The notes beneath the pieces are model-generated. The model was not told the origin of the DNA. It made no database searches and saw nothing but the letters and a program-made list of their open reading frames with translations. From a virus: a DNA stretch of 64,000 nucleotides. The position numbers and the translations under genes were made by a program. The stretch spans positions 1 through 64,000 of IMG/VR virus record IMGVR_UViG_3300014838_000020; one strand, given 5' to 3'. Position 1 is the stretch's first letter, and every line of letters begins with the position of its first letter. Positions 28,323 to 36,253 of this stretch are shown one piece after another.

Positions 28323-28970
28323 TTAGAGATCTAATACAAATTGCGAATTTCCATAATTTGCCTGGTATTTAGTAATATCTAAGTTTCTAAAGTAGCGTTC
28401 ATTTCTGTTGACGCCATCTTCCTTGTAAATGCTGGGAGGTCTTTCATTTAAATTTACTTCAAAGAGTTCTGGATGGTAAAGAGCATATCCTTTTTGTAGG
28501 GTATTTTCTGCTTTTGTTGCTATTCTCTTAGCACTGTCTAAGTCTTCATAGTCTGTATTTTTCAACTCTAAAATTTCTTCTTTCTTTGACAGCAAGTAAC
28601 TATATTTGTAGGCACAAATATTCATTGTTCCTGGATCAGAATTAAGCATACACACCACATCTGGTTCTCCTGCTGGAATATCATTTACCAGTTTACCAAA
28701 GTTAGGACCTGCTTTACATGTATCATGTAGTAAGAACCAGTAGTCAGATTCTATTTCATTTTCCACGATATCTATTAAAGCAGTATAGTCAAAAGAGTTA
28801 TGTGCTACTCGTGTATGAGTAATTCCTTTGCGAATTTCCCACCATCTTTCGGCGTACCCTCCCTCAAAGATAAAGATATCTTTAGTTTCTACACTTTGAA
28901 GTAGAGAGGGAATAATAACAGGTAAAGTATAAGAACTGAACTTACGTACAGAACTTATTGCTATCTTCAT
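28323..28970 (-). CDS. Glycosyltransferase-like protein, last gene of sugar cassette
   Basis: A 215-residue protein of uncertain family. The N-terminus (MKIAISSVRKFSSYTLPVII) opens like GT-A-fold enzymes, and YWFLLHDTCKAGPNF near residue 80-94 stands where a nucleotide-binding DxD would be (here HDT). It follows the second glycosyltransferase with an ATGA overlap, so it is co-translated. The role is probably in sugar transfer onto virion protein or DNA, but the acceptor is unknown. It converges with the + strand endonuclease gene, leaving ten bases between the stop codons. Confidence 0.5.
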   Translation of the reverse strand: MKIAISSVRKFSSYTLPVIIPSLLQSVETKDIFIFEGGYAERWWEIRKGITHTRVAHNSFDYTALIDIVENEIESDYWFLLHDTCKAGPNFGKLVNDIPAGEPDVVCMLNSDPGTMNICAYKYSYLLSKKEEILELKNTDYEDLDSAKRIATKAENTLQKGYALYHPELFEVNLNERPPSIYKEDGVNRNERYFRNLDITKYQANYGNSQFVLDL

Positions 28971-29821
28971 TTTACTAAACTTGTTAGAATTTCTTTATAA
29001 GAGTCTAAAATATCTGTTGTTTGTAAATAGTCTCTCTGTGTATGGAAAGCATAATGAACGATTAACACATCCCCATAAATAATATTGGGACGATTTAAAC
29101 GTCGTGGAATATCGGAAGAAACTGCAATCTCTTCATTCCAATCTAGTTCAACACCTGCAAGATCTCGTCCAAACCAACAAAGAGAATTGATGGATATTCT
29201 TTCATACTCAGCAAGTACCCATTCAGGGAAACGATAATCGTCTAATGTATTATTAGATAGTTTATCTAGGAAGTTCTTGTGCTTTTTAACAGCCACTTCT
29301 CCATTTTCAACTCCATTAATATTTACACAGTCATATGCAATATTTTCTGCAATATTAAGTGCGCGAATTCTTTGGTGGATATGATCACAGATACTATTAT
29401 TAATAATATTTGGTAGAACAAATAAATATTCAAGATTTTTAATTCGAAAATTCACCATTTTTTCGATAAAGCCTTCTTCGATATAGATGACATCATCATC
29501 TAGTCGAACATAAATTGTACTATGGTCTTTGAATCCTTCCCAAAACTTATTCAGTAACAGAGGATTATGTGACTTGCCTTCGAATTCACGTTCCGGAAGA
29601 GGGAGATGAATTAATCGTTCATCTAGAGTAATTTTATCATACTTTTCCGCTTGTTCATAAAGCCATTTAAGATTTTCTTCATCAGTAGTATTGATACAAA
29701 ATCTAATTTCATCAACATAATCATATTCCCTTAAGATTTGAGGGAGCAGTAATTCCATATACTCTTTTCGACCAGCACCAATAGTGACTACAATCTTATA
29801 TTCCTGTTGCACAGTTATCAT
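28967..29821 (-). CDS. GT-A-type glycosyltransferase
   Basis: A 284-residue protein with a GT-A pattern: an N-terminal KIVVTIGAGRKEYMELLLP strand-helix unit, and YVRLDDDVIYIEEGF near residues 103-117, in which DDD is the expected metal/nucleotide-sugar site. The later IFYG-type region (RRLNRPNIIYGDVLIVHYAF) ends in HYAF, a possible catalytic-base area. There is no signal peptide, so it acts in the cytoplasm. It overlaps both neighbours by four bases (ATGA), placing it in the same operon as the GT75-like mutase and the epimerase. Confidence 0.68.
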   Translation of the reverse strand: MITVQQEYKIVVTIGAGRKEYMELLLPQILREYDYVDEIRFCINTTDEENLKWLYEQAEKYDKITLDERLIHLPLPEREFEGKSHNPLLLNKFWEGFKDHSTIYVRLDDDVIYIEEGFIEKMVNFRIKNLEYLFVLPNIINNSICDHIHQRIRALNIAENIAYDCVNINGVENGEVAVKKHKNFLDKLSNNTLDDYRFPEWVLAEYERISINSLCWFGRDLAGVELDWNEEIAVSSDIPRRLNRPNIIYGDVLIVHYAFHTQRDYLQTTDILDSYKEILTSLVK

Positions 29822-30780
29822 GAAAACAAATCAACCCAAATTAATGCAGCCTCTTTGAACTTCTTAGTGTAACCTTCCGGTTCGCCTTCGATGACATCAG
29901 GTAACTTAGTAATCAATTCTCTATATGTTTCTACTGGAGTTATTTCAGTTAGTTGTATCTTCTGGACTTCTTTCCAGAAATTTTCATTCATTTGAAGTCC
30001 TGGAGCCTGCTTCTTTAGATTGGTATACACATTAGATTGCTTGCGATGTTCAACTGAAGGATAACCTGAACGAACTGCATAGCCTAGATGATCACAAACT
30101 TTTTTCGAAAGTACTCCAGCCCAAATGTCATCATATTGATCAAATCCCCAGTCAGGTCCAAAGATCCCAAAGTACATAATTGGAGTAAGTTCTGCCAACC
30201 ATGCCAAGTTCATTCCACACATTGGGTAAAAGTTATCTTTGGGTATAGTTTGGGTTTCGTAGAATTGAGTTGGTGAAAACCTCAGACCAGGATTATGTAG
30301 ACTAGTAGCGGCATCTAAATCGGGGACGTTACTCCACAGTCCATGACTAATTCCTACTGGAGATTGTTCACGAATGTCATACGGAAATCCGCGAGTGAAC
30401 TCAAATTGATTATTCGAAGGGTACCATCCAAGAGTAGTCTTACTCTCTAGATTTTCAATGTGACCTCGTAAAAAATTGGAACCATCAGGATAGCAATCAT
30501 TATCAAGAGTGTAGATGTGTGTAGCTTGTATTTGCCATGCTTTATAATATCCATAAGACCTACAGGCAGAAGACTGAGTAGGAATAATCCATTCATTCTT
30601 GCCTAAGTCCTTCTTGATATCCTTGTGATCATAAATGTATCCATCGAATCCCTTAGGCATTGTCGGTTTATCACCTATATCTTGAATGATAATTAATTCA
30701 GTAGCCTTTAATTCATCCCACTCTTCTAAAAACTTAAGATGGGGTAAATGATTTGGTATTACAACGATTGGATTAACCAC
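29818..30780 (-). CDS. GT75 / reversibly glycosylated polypeptide-like (UDP-arabinopyranose mutase family)
   Basis: The 320-residue protein carries the main landmarks of the reversibly glycosylated polypeptide family (GT75), known mostly from plants, where it converts UDP-arabinopyranose to UDP-arabinofuranose. Visible are SACRSYGYYKAW (71-82), a TLDNDC nucleotide site (91-96; the usual DDD is DND), TRGFPYDIRE (129-138), whose Arg130 aligns with the autoglycosylated Arg of plant enzymes, SHGLWSNVPDLDAATSL (145-161), FYPMCGMNLAW (184-194) and DQYDDIWAG (214-222). The C-terminus is short. With the upstream epimerase and two glycosyltransferases it could make and use a furanose sugar donor; the substrate is inferred from the family. 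Confidence 0.75.
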   Translation of the reverse strand: MVNPIVVIPNHLPHLKFLEEWDELKATELIIIQDIGDKPTMPKGFDGYIYDHKDIKKDLGKNEWIIPTQSSACRSYGYYKAWQIQATHIYTLDNDCYPDGSNFLRGHIENLESKTTLGWYPSNNQFEFTRGFPYDIREQSPVGISHGLWSNVPDLDAATSLHNPGLRFSPTQFYETQTIPKDNFYPMCGMNLAWLAELTPIMYFGIFGPDWGFDQYDDIWAGVLSKKVCDHLGYAVRSGYPSVEHRKQSNVYTNLKKQAPGLQMNENFWKEVQKIQLTEITPVETYRELITKLPDVIEGEPEGYTKKFKEAALIWVDLFS

Positions 30781-31616
30781 TCTTTTGTCCTCTCTAGTCC
30801 TTCTTGCCAGTTTATCTTAGGTTGCCAACCATTCACTTTACCTACTGCAATATTATCGTTAGCAAAATGTTGAACATCACCAGGAAGCTTTTTACCTTCA
30901 ATGATTCTATCATAATCTAGTGTTTCTAGTAATGTATTAAGAGATAAGATATTCTCTGGGCCACCACCAAAGTCATAATCACTATTCTTATATAACTCGA
31001 AATTTTGAACTTGATCCATTAATAAATCAATATGGTCATCTATGTAAAGAACATCTCTAGTCTGTGTTCCATCTCCAAAAAGAGTAATAGTCTTATTTTG
31101 CACAGAAGCTTTAATAAACCAAGTGAACCATCCCCCATCTTCTGAACCTTCTTGGTTGTGTCCATAAACACTAGAGGGGCGATTAATGATATACTCTAGT
31201 CCGTAAAGTTCGTGATACATCTTAATGTATTGCTCGCCAACTAGTTTAGACAATCCATAAGGAGGAATGATTCCATCCTCTCCAGGATAAACTTTCATGG
31301 AAGAATTAAAAATTACAGGGATATTGTATTGCCTCGCAACTTCACAAACATTAAAGGTTCCTATTGCATTATCAATAAAATCTAATTGGGGATCTCGAAG
31401 TGAAATTTGAGTGGAACAATTAGCTCCGAGATGAACAATCATACAAGGGTGATGTTTTTCTACCGCACTCCTCAGTAAGTAATAATCAGAAGTGGAAGCA
31501 CCATGCTTCTTATCCATGCCTACAACATTAGGTAGTTTGTTAAGAAGATGGCCACCAATAAATCCTGCACTGCCTGTAACCAGGATTTTCTTGTTATATA
31601 ATTTGTCCAAAGTCAT
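30759..31616 (-). CDS. NAD-dependent nucleotide-sugar epimerase/dehydratase
   Basis: A 285-residue short-chain-type (extended SDR) enzyme. Residues 13-21 are the NAD-binding VTGSAGFIG; VHLGANCSTQ near 61-70 is the second NAD loop; the catalytic pair is Tyr120 and Lys124 in YGLSK, with Ser105-Ser106 as the proton-relay serine. NRPSSVYG (about 142-149) and the RDVLYIDD motif near 185-192 are usual for UDP-glucose 4-epimerase relatives. The likely reaction is 4-epimerisation of a UDP sugar, possibly UDP-xylose to UDP-arabinose given the next gene. It overlaps that gene by 22 bases. A perfect promoter lies eight bases upstream of its ATG, with no ribosome site, so the mRNA is probably leaderless. 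Confidence 0.82.
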   Translation of the reverse strand: MTLDKLYNKKILVTGSAGFIGGHLLNKLPNVVGMDKKHGASTSDYYLLRSAVEKHHPCMIVHLGANCSTQISLRDPQLDFIDNAIGTFNVCEVARQYNIPVIFNSSMKVYPGEDGIIPPYGLSKLVGEQYIKMYHELYGLEYIINRPSSVYGHNQEGSEDGGWFTWFIKASVQNKTITLFGDGTQTRDVLYIDDHIDLLMDQVQNFELYKNSDYDFGGGPENILSLNTLLETLDYDRIIEGKKLPGDVQHFANDNIAVGKVNGWQPKINWQEGLERTKEWLIQSL

Positions 31617-31624
31617 AATACTAT

Positions 31625-31653
31625 ATTATACTACATGTAATATACATTGTCAA
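31625..31653 (-). promoter_or_regulatory. Consensus sigma-70 promoter for the sugar cassette, leaderless
   Basis: On the minus strand TTGACA (31648-31653), a 17-base spacer and TATAAT (31625-31630) match the consensus at every position. The epimerase ATG begins at 31616, eight bases past the -10, so transcription should begin at or within one to three bases of the start codon, and no Shine-Dalgarno site exists. Confidence 0.8.
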
Positions 31654-31734
31654 ATAGCTTATCTAGTTAATAGTATGATGGCTTGTCAAAAATGTAGAAT
31701 ATAATGATGAATATTAAAAGAATTACTAAAGTCA

Positions 31735-32478
31735 CTAGTCGCAGCAACTGTAATTTAAGGTCAGTTTGCCATCAACTTCTGTATATTTATTAAAAATTTT
31801 TAATTGTCTTTCTAATTCCTTAATTTCTGATTCTCTTACTATAATTATTTGGTATTTCTTATATTGATTTAAATATTGAACTTTATAAATATTTCCATTA
31901 CATTTACTATCATCATCACCTTTTACTTCTAAAAATACATTAAATTCTGGTAAATAAAAATCAGGTGTATATGTAGTATTTAATTCAGATATTTTAATGC
32001 TATTAGGTTCATATTGGTATAGAATCTGATAGCAGTCACAAAGTTGTGCACATCTAGCTTCAATTTTGCTTCTTGTTTGAATATTTTTATAAACGGTAGG
32101 TATTCCATAGAGTCTACTAACCTTATCCACTGGTCTATTACTAAAAACTCCGTTAGCCCATTCTTCTTTCTTTTTAAGACTTTGTCGTGAGATATATTCA
32201 GGGGTTCTAGATTTTCCAATATTAGCATTCAGTAATATTTTTTTATGCCAATTCGGTAGGATATCTCCTCTATGGTTATGACCATGTATATATTTTGTGG
32301 TAGTATATTGTGAAAATACACTTTCACCGCAACCACAAGCACACAGACCACGATATGGTCGTGTTATAATGCGCCCAGATCCACCTGGACATTGGTTATG
32401 GCCCATTATGTAAACAGTTCTTAAATTTTTAACCGTTAGTTCTTGGCCACATCCACATTTGCATAATCTTGTATTCAT
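31735..32478 (-). CDS. Homing endonuclease with CxCGC fingers and PD-(D/E)XK nuclease
   Basis: A 247-residue protein that begins with two CxCGC...GHN fingers (LCKCGCGQELT near 5, LCACGCGESVF near 45), the same finger type as in the two Vsr-type endonucleases on the + strand. A basic linker (KIEARCAQL) and a PD-(D/E)XK nuclease core follow, with YTPDFYLP near residue 175 and FLEVKG near 187. The finger module is thus joined to a different nuclease. It begins in the stop codon of a small zinc-ribbon gene (TAATG), just downstream of the terminase gene. It ends 81 bases before the -35 box of the sugar-cassette promoter. Confidence 0.82.
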   Translation of the reverse strand: MNTRLCKCGCGQELTVKNLRTVYIMGHNQCPGGSGRIITRPYRGLCACGCGESVFSQYTTTKYIHGHNHRGDILPNWHKKILLNANIGKSRTPEYISRQSLKKKEEWANGVFSNRPVDKVSRLYGIPTVYKNIQTRSKIEARCAQLCDCYQILYQYEPNSIKISELNTTYTPDFYLPEFNVFLEVKGDDDSKCNGNIYKVQYLNQYKKYQIIIVRESEIKELERQLKIFNKYTEVDGKLTLNYSCCD

Positions 32479-32618
32479 TACATATCACAACAGCTATCAC
32501 GGTACCCGCAGGTAGGACATTTGTAATGAGCGTGCTCTTGTAGCATCTTTCTGTCGCAGTAAGGACATACTAAATTTGGGGCTAAAGGGTTATGAGTCTT
32601 TTTAGATTCCTCGTCCAC
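32478..32618 (-). CDS. Small zinc-ribbon protein (46 residues) overlapping terminase end
   Basis: A short reading frame starting with GTG inside the last codons of the terminase gene and ending in TAATG with the endonuclease gene. It encodes two CxxC knuckles, CPYC and CPTC, 13 residues apart, followed by SCCDM at the end, a rubredoxin-like or ribbon zinc site. The spacing of knuckles and the tiling with neighbours make translation likely. The function is unknown; it may bind nucleic acid or a protein partner during packaging. Confidence 0.65.
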   Translation of the reverse strand: MDEESKKTHNPLAPNLVCPYCDRKMLQEHAHYKCPTCGYRDSCCDM

Positions 32619-35367
32619 GTCTGCCTCTAGCTGGATCGTGACCTTGATTATTGTAACTTCTCCAAGTGCTAGAGAATGACTTTAGTTTCTCCCTACCTGA
32701 CATTTGGCCAACACCCGCTAGTTCACTCGGAGTGTGACTATGGTATCCACCCATAGCTGCTACTCCAAGAGTGGTCTTTCCTAGTCTGTCTCGTAGTTCT
32801 AGCTTATGGAAATTATTCTCTAGAAGATTATCGACACAGTGCATTATGCAGTCAGCAAGATCTTCTGTACGGACTGGACCGAAACTCATCTTCTGAACTT
32901 TTCCATTCTTAAGTTGTAAAAATTTTAGTTCTTGCTCTAGAAGGCATGTTTGTTCATCCCCAAATTGATCTTTAAAAGAATGCACCCAATTCATACCAAT
33001 CGCAGATTTAAACCGCTCACATCTCTGCATATTACTTTGTAGCGAAGCCTTCTCTTCCAGAATCATAGCCCTGTGTGCTGGACGCATTGCCCTAATTCGT
33101 TTCTTTAGACTATCGACCGTAACGAAACTACCGTATTGGTCAAAGGTAAATTTACGTATTGACCTAAATCTATCGAGAACATCAATCAGATCATCTTCAA
33201 TCATGGCATAGTCGATTTGGTGTTCTGGAAAATCTTCGGGTTTATAACAATTAATATGGTCAATGATAACATGTGTCCAGGTTTCATTATTCTCTGGATC
33301 ATAAATTTCTTCAGCATGAGCTACCATTACAGCAAAGTTATTGTTGTTCTTGCTGGGGTCAGCATGGCCATAATATATATAACCAAGTTTGCCTTGGTCC
33401 TGTGGAGTTAGAACACGCTCTATACCAGTGCTATCTTTAAATGAACTAAATATTCTTTCAACAATTCTTGGGTTCAAGAATGCATCAGTTACTTTAGCCC
33501 ATTGACTTAAGTTCTCAACCCTGAATGTTTCTGGATCTCGCTGTTCCAGTGCTTTCATTTTAGCATCATATAACTGCGGAACCTGTCTTCTAGTGAAAGG
33601 CATTCCTTCACATGCCTCTACATTATCCCAGTCTTCATAAGGGTCCCAACTAGCTAGTTGAATTGTTAACATCGTGGGAAATTCTGGATTACCTGCTTTA
33701 TCAATTTTAATACTATTTTTGTATAGTTCGTGAGCTTTGCCTACTTCGGTGTTATGACTGAACATACCATCGGCGAGTAATGTTTTCGTAGATGTACCAA
33801 GTGCTACAACATCACGATTCCCGGAATCCACAATTGATTCAACAGTAACATACTTAGAAGTTTTATCATAAATTCTTGTACCGTATAATCGGCTAGTAAA
33901 TTTAGCTAATAAACGTCGTGGGCGAATTGATCCAAGTAATTTCATTTTTTCTGATGGACCACCATTAATGGTAATATCAATGCAGTCTCTACCTTTTTCT
34001 TTAATATGAGTACAAAGATCATATCCACGCTCAAGTAGTATTTTAATTAGATTATCTAGTACTGGACCGGGGTTCTGGGCAATACCCAGTTGTCCTTGCT
34101 TAGAATAGGAACCTTCGCCATCATACATACCTGATAAATAGCCTGCATCATATGATTTATCGGTTTCCCAGGTGTCAATGTAACGAATCCTATCACCTTG
34201 CTTGAGGTTTTTGGTCTTAACCCATTTTAGTTCAGGGGAACCAGAGGTTCTTGTTAACCAAAGATGATCCCCAGTGCAAACTACCTCTGGACCATTTGTT
34301 TTTAACTTAAGCGTTGGTGCATTGATGATTGATGTTTCTGTAACGACTGCTTGACGCCAACTTCTGCCGTTGCCCTTACCACCTGGAGCATACTCATCGA
34401 ATCCTACTAATTTATCTCCAACTTTAAGAGACCCTACTGGTGCCCATGTGAGATCTTCTAAAAGAACTGGTGTTTCTGGCACAAGGCAATATGGTGATGT
34501 AGGAATAAAAATTAAGGCATCTTCACCAAACTGCATTAGTGCTGGGTTGATAGCAGCATATACAGCATGTGATGTTCTTGGTCCATCAGTTCCATCAACC
34601 ATGTGGGCAAACTCATCGTATACAACACTGAATACAGTCTTACCACGAGAGGCAGGAGCATTGGAACTAGCTACGTTTCCTCTAATAGAAGCAATTAGTC
34701 TTTGATTTTCTATACCTCTAGCATTTAGAGAAGCAATTTGACGTTTATCGGCTGGTGTTGTTAAAGCAAAAGAATAATCTCTAAGGTCAGCAATGTATGG
34801 CGCAAAGCATTTAGAGTTACTTATGAGGTTAATAAGGTCAGCAAACTGTAGCTCTTTAGCCTGTTTTTCTGCGGTTGCAATACAGGTTATTACGATACTT
34901 TTACCTCTAGCGACACCATAATATTCCTGTGGATCATCAAGAAGAATTAGTTTCCACAATTGATAAGCTAGAAGAATTGCCCCTAGGTGGTTCTTTCCAC
35001 CTCGTCGTCCAATAATTGCAATGATTTCTCCAAAATGGTCATAACCATTGGCTTTTAGCCACTCAACTCTCTTCCAAATATCTGGGTTAATCCCTTTAAC
35101 TATTTCATCAGAGGGATTGAACATTTCAGCCCATTCATTGATGACCCTGAGATCATACTCAGTCATGTTCTCTGTTTCAAGACACATCAATCTTAGTAAA
35201 GTTTTTTGTCTAGGGTATAACCTATCAGCTCCCAAGAAAGAAGGATGTTCAGCAAATTCTACAATAGAGGGTAAACGAACGTCCTCAGAGAGAGCGCCCT
35301 TCATCATCTCTAAAGGGTTTGTAATATTAGCTAGAGATTTTTTGTTTCTCTGATCAAATGATGCCAT
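32602..35367 (-). CDS. terL: Terminase large subunit interrupted by an intein
   Basis: The DNA-packaging motor and nuclease. The ATPase part has a Walker A at residues 119-126 (IGRRGGKN) and a Walker B ending in Asp251-Glu252 (VVYDEFAH). Residue 293 is followed by an intein (Cys294 to Asn539) placed right after the conserved TSPY motif. After the intein Thr540 continues the ATPase. The nuclease part is recognised by YYGHADPSKNNNNF, KFTFDQYG and the late DLADCIMHCVDNLL. Without the intein the protein has 675 residues. The ATG is nine bases downstream of a small upstream gene. Capsid and portal genes are not adjacent, which is unusual for many phages but common in larger ones. Confidence 0.9.
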   Translation of the reverse strand: MASFDQRNKKSLANITNPLEMMKGALSEDVRLPSIVEFAEHPSFLGADRLYPRQKTLLRLMCLETENMTEYDLRVINEWAEMFNPSDEIVKGINPDIWKRVEWLKANGYDHFGEIIAIIGRRGGKNHLGAILLAYQLWKLILLDDPQEYYGVARGKSIVITCIATAEKQAKELQFADLINLISNSKCFAPYIADLRDYSFALTTPADKRQIASLNARGIENQRLIASIRGNVASSNAPASRGKTVFSVVYDEFAHMVDGTDGPRTSHAVYAAINPALMQFGEDALIFIPTSPYCLVPETPVLLEDLTWAPVGSLKVGDKLVGFDEYAPGGKGNGRSWRQAVVTETSIINAPTLKLKTNGPEVVCTGDHLWLTRTSGSPELKWVKTKNLKQGDRIRYIDTWETDKSYDAGYLSGMYDGEGSYSKQGQLGIAQNPGPVLDNLIKILLERGYDLCTHIKEKGRDCIDITINGGPSEKMKLLGSIRPRRLLAKFTSRLYGTRIYDKTSKYVTVESIVDSGNRDVVALGTSTKTLLADGMFSHNTEVGKAHELYKNSIKIDKAGNPEFPTMLTIQLASWDPYEDWDNVEACEGMPFTRRQVPQLYDAKMKALEQRDPETFRVENLSQWAKVTDAFLNPRIVERIFSSFKDSTGIERVLTPQDQGKLGYIYYGHADPSKNNNNFAVMVAHAEEIYDPENNETWTHVIIDHINCYKPEDFPEHQIDYAMIEDDLIDVLDRFRSIRKFTFDQYGSFVTVDSLKKRIRAMRPAHRAMILEEKASLQSNMQRCERFKSAIGMNWVHSFKDQFGDEQTCLLEQELKFLQLKNGKVQKMSFGPVRTEDLADCIMHCVDNLLENNFHKLELRDRLGKTTLGVAAMGGYHSHTPSELAGVGQMSGREKLKSFSSTWRSYNNQGHDPARGRRGRGI
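33751..34488 (-). mobile_element. Intein in terminase with degenerate LAGLIDADG region
   Basis: A 246-residue protein-splicing element. Block A begins at Cys294 (CLVPETPVLL). Block B holds the T-x-x-H motif in CTGDHLW. A single LAGLIDADG-like motif is visible (YLSGMYDGEGSY near 410-421). Block F (VTVESIVDSGNRDVVALGT) and the end LLADGMFSHN followed by Thr as the downstream nucleophile complete it. It is shorter than standard LAGLIDADG inteins and only one clear motif is present, so the homing nuclease may be reduced. Splicing residues look intact, so the terminase should still be functional. Confidence 0.85.
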
Positions 35368-35376
35368 AGTATATAA

Positions 35377-35577
35377 CTAGAGATTTCTACCCTGTTTATG
35401 CAGTGCTAATACTCTTTTCAAATTTTCTGTAGTTTCTATATCTTCAAAAGGAATAGAACCAGTAACTGGTTTCTTCTTTAGTTCCTTTAAAGTCTCTGTT
35501 AAATATCTGCAATGTCCGCACGCCACCCCAGTACAGGGTCCTATTACCCTAGGTTTAGAACTAGCTTCAAATTCCAT
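35377..35577 (-). CDS. Small Cys-containing hypothetical protein
   Basis: A 66-residue protein with CTGVACGHC (three Cys and one His) near residue 15, a possible small metal site, followed by a charged helix. Function unknown. It sits ten bases before the terminase gene and starts in the stop codon of the gene upstream (TAATG), so the two are co-translated. It might be a packaging accessory. Confidence 0.6.
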   Translation of the reverse strand: MEFEASSKPRVIGPCTGVACGHCRYLTETLKELKKKPVTGSIPFEDIETTENLKRVLALHKQGRNL

Positions 35578-35900
35578 TAAGGCTTTGCTCCAGGTGTGAG
35601 AATTCTAATCGTCATAATACGGTCTGCTACGGGTGGATTGCTAAAGTAAACATGAGTAACTATATCTACAAAACTACCATTAACCAATGTATCTAATTGC
35701 AATATAGCGCCATAAATTTGAAAGTAGACTCCGTAATCTCCAACTTTTAGAGAATTATCAACTAACGTCTGGAGAGGGAGTGGGTCAGTCCAAGGTGTAG
35801 GATCATTTTTACCTGGTGTAATATTAGTCGGTAACTGTTCACAGTCCTGACTTTGATAGGTATAACCAGTTAGATCGAGGTCGTTAAATAATGCAATCAT
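35577..35900 (-). CDS. Hypothetical protein
   Basis: A 107-residue protein with no recognised domain. The pattern is beta-rich in the C-terminal half (GVYFQIYGAILQLDTLV and VADRIMTIRILT). It overlaps the upstream gene by four bases (ATGA). Position in the terminase operon suggests a head or packaging role, but nothing in the sequence proves this. Confidence 0.55.
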   Translation of the reverse strand: MIALFNDLDLTGYTYQSQDCEQLPTNITPGKNDPTPWTDPLPLQTLVDNSLKVGDYGVYFQIYGAILQLDTLVNGSFVDIVTHVYFSNPPVADRIMTIRILTPGAKP

Positions 35901-36253
35901 GTTCCAACTTTTTCACCACGTAAAGCCCATAGTTTCCACTCACCCAGGTTAGGAAATGGTGGTTCAGGCCTATCATCCCAAATAAACTCACCATATTCTC
36001 CTACTGGATAATGATCTTTACAATGGAAACAGTAAGTTGCTCCATAGAAGTGAATGTCCCTCGCGTAAGTTTCAGCAATATCTTGACCCATTTTAGTTAC
36101 TTTCCAACACCTAGTGTGAAAATAACTACGTCTAATGGGACGGACAAAACCCTTTGCTCTTTCTTCTTCACTTAAAATTAGATAACATGCCTGTTGACCG
36201 TCATCTTTGATGACATCTAAACAGGGATCATTTCTATCAGTAGTTAGTCCCAT
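35897..36253 (-). CDS. Zinc-binding hypothetical protein
   Basis: A 118-residue protein with Cys and His pairs suited to one zinc ion: YFHTRCW near residue 44-50, then YCFHC near 74-78, followed by HYPVGEYGEFIW. Small proteins of this layout are frequent beside terminase genes in phages, but I know no assigned function. It overlaps its neighbours by one to four bases. Confidence 0.55.
   Translation of the reverse strand: MGLTTDRNDPCLDVIKDDGQQACYLILSEEERAKGFVRPIRRSYFHTRCWKVTKMGQDIAETYARDIHFYGATYCFHCKDHYPVGEYGEFIWDDRPEPPFPNLGEWKLWALRGEKVGT

Noticed and set aside
28313-28340. Bidirectional terminator between convergent genes
   Set aside because: Only a five-pair palindrome (TTAGA/TCTAA) with a two-base loop lies there and no T run; too weak to call.
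31684-31689. Second TTGACA upstream of the sugar cassette
   Set aside because: No acceptable -10 box at 16-18 bases; only CTAGAT is present, so it was not called a promoter.
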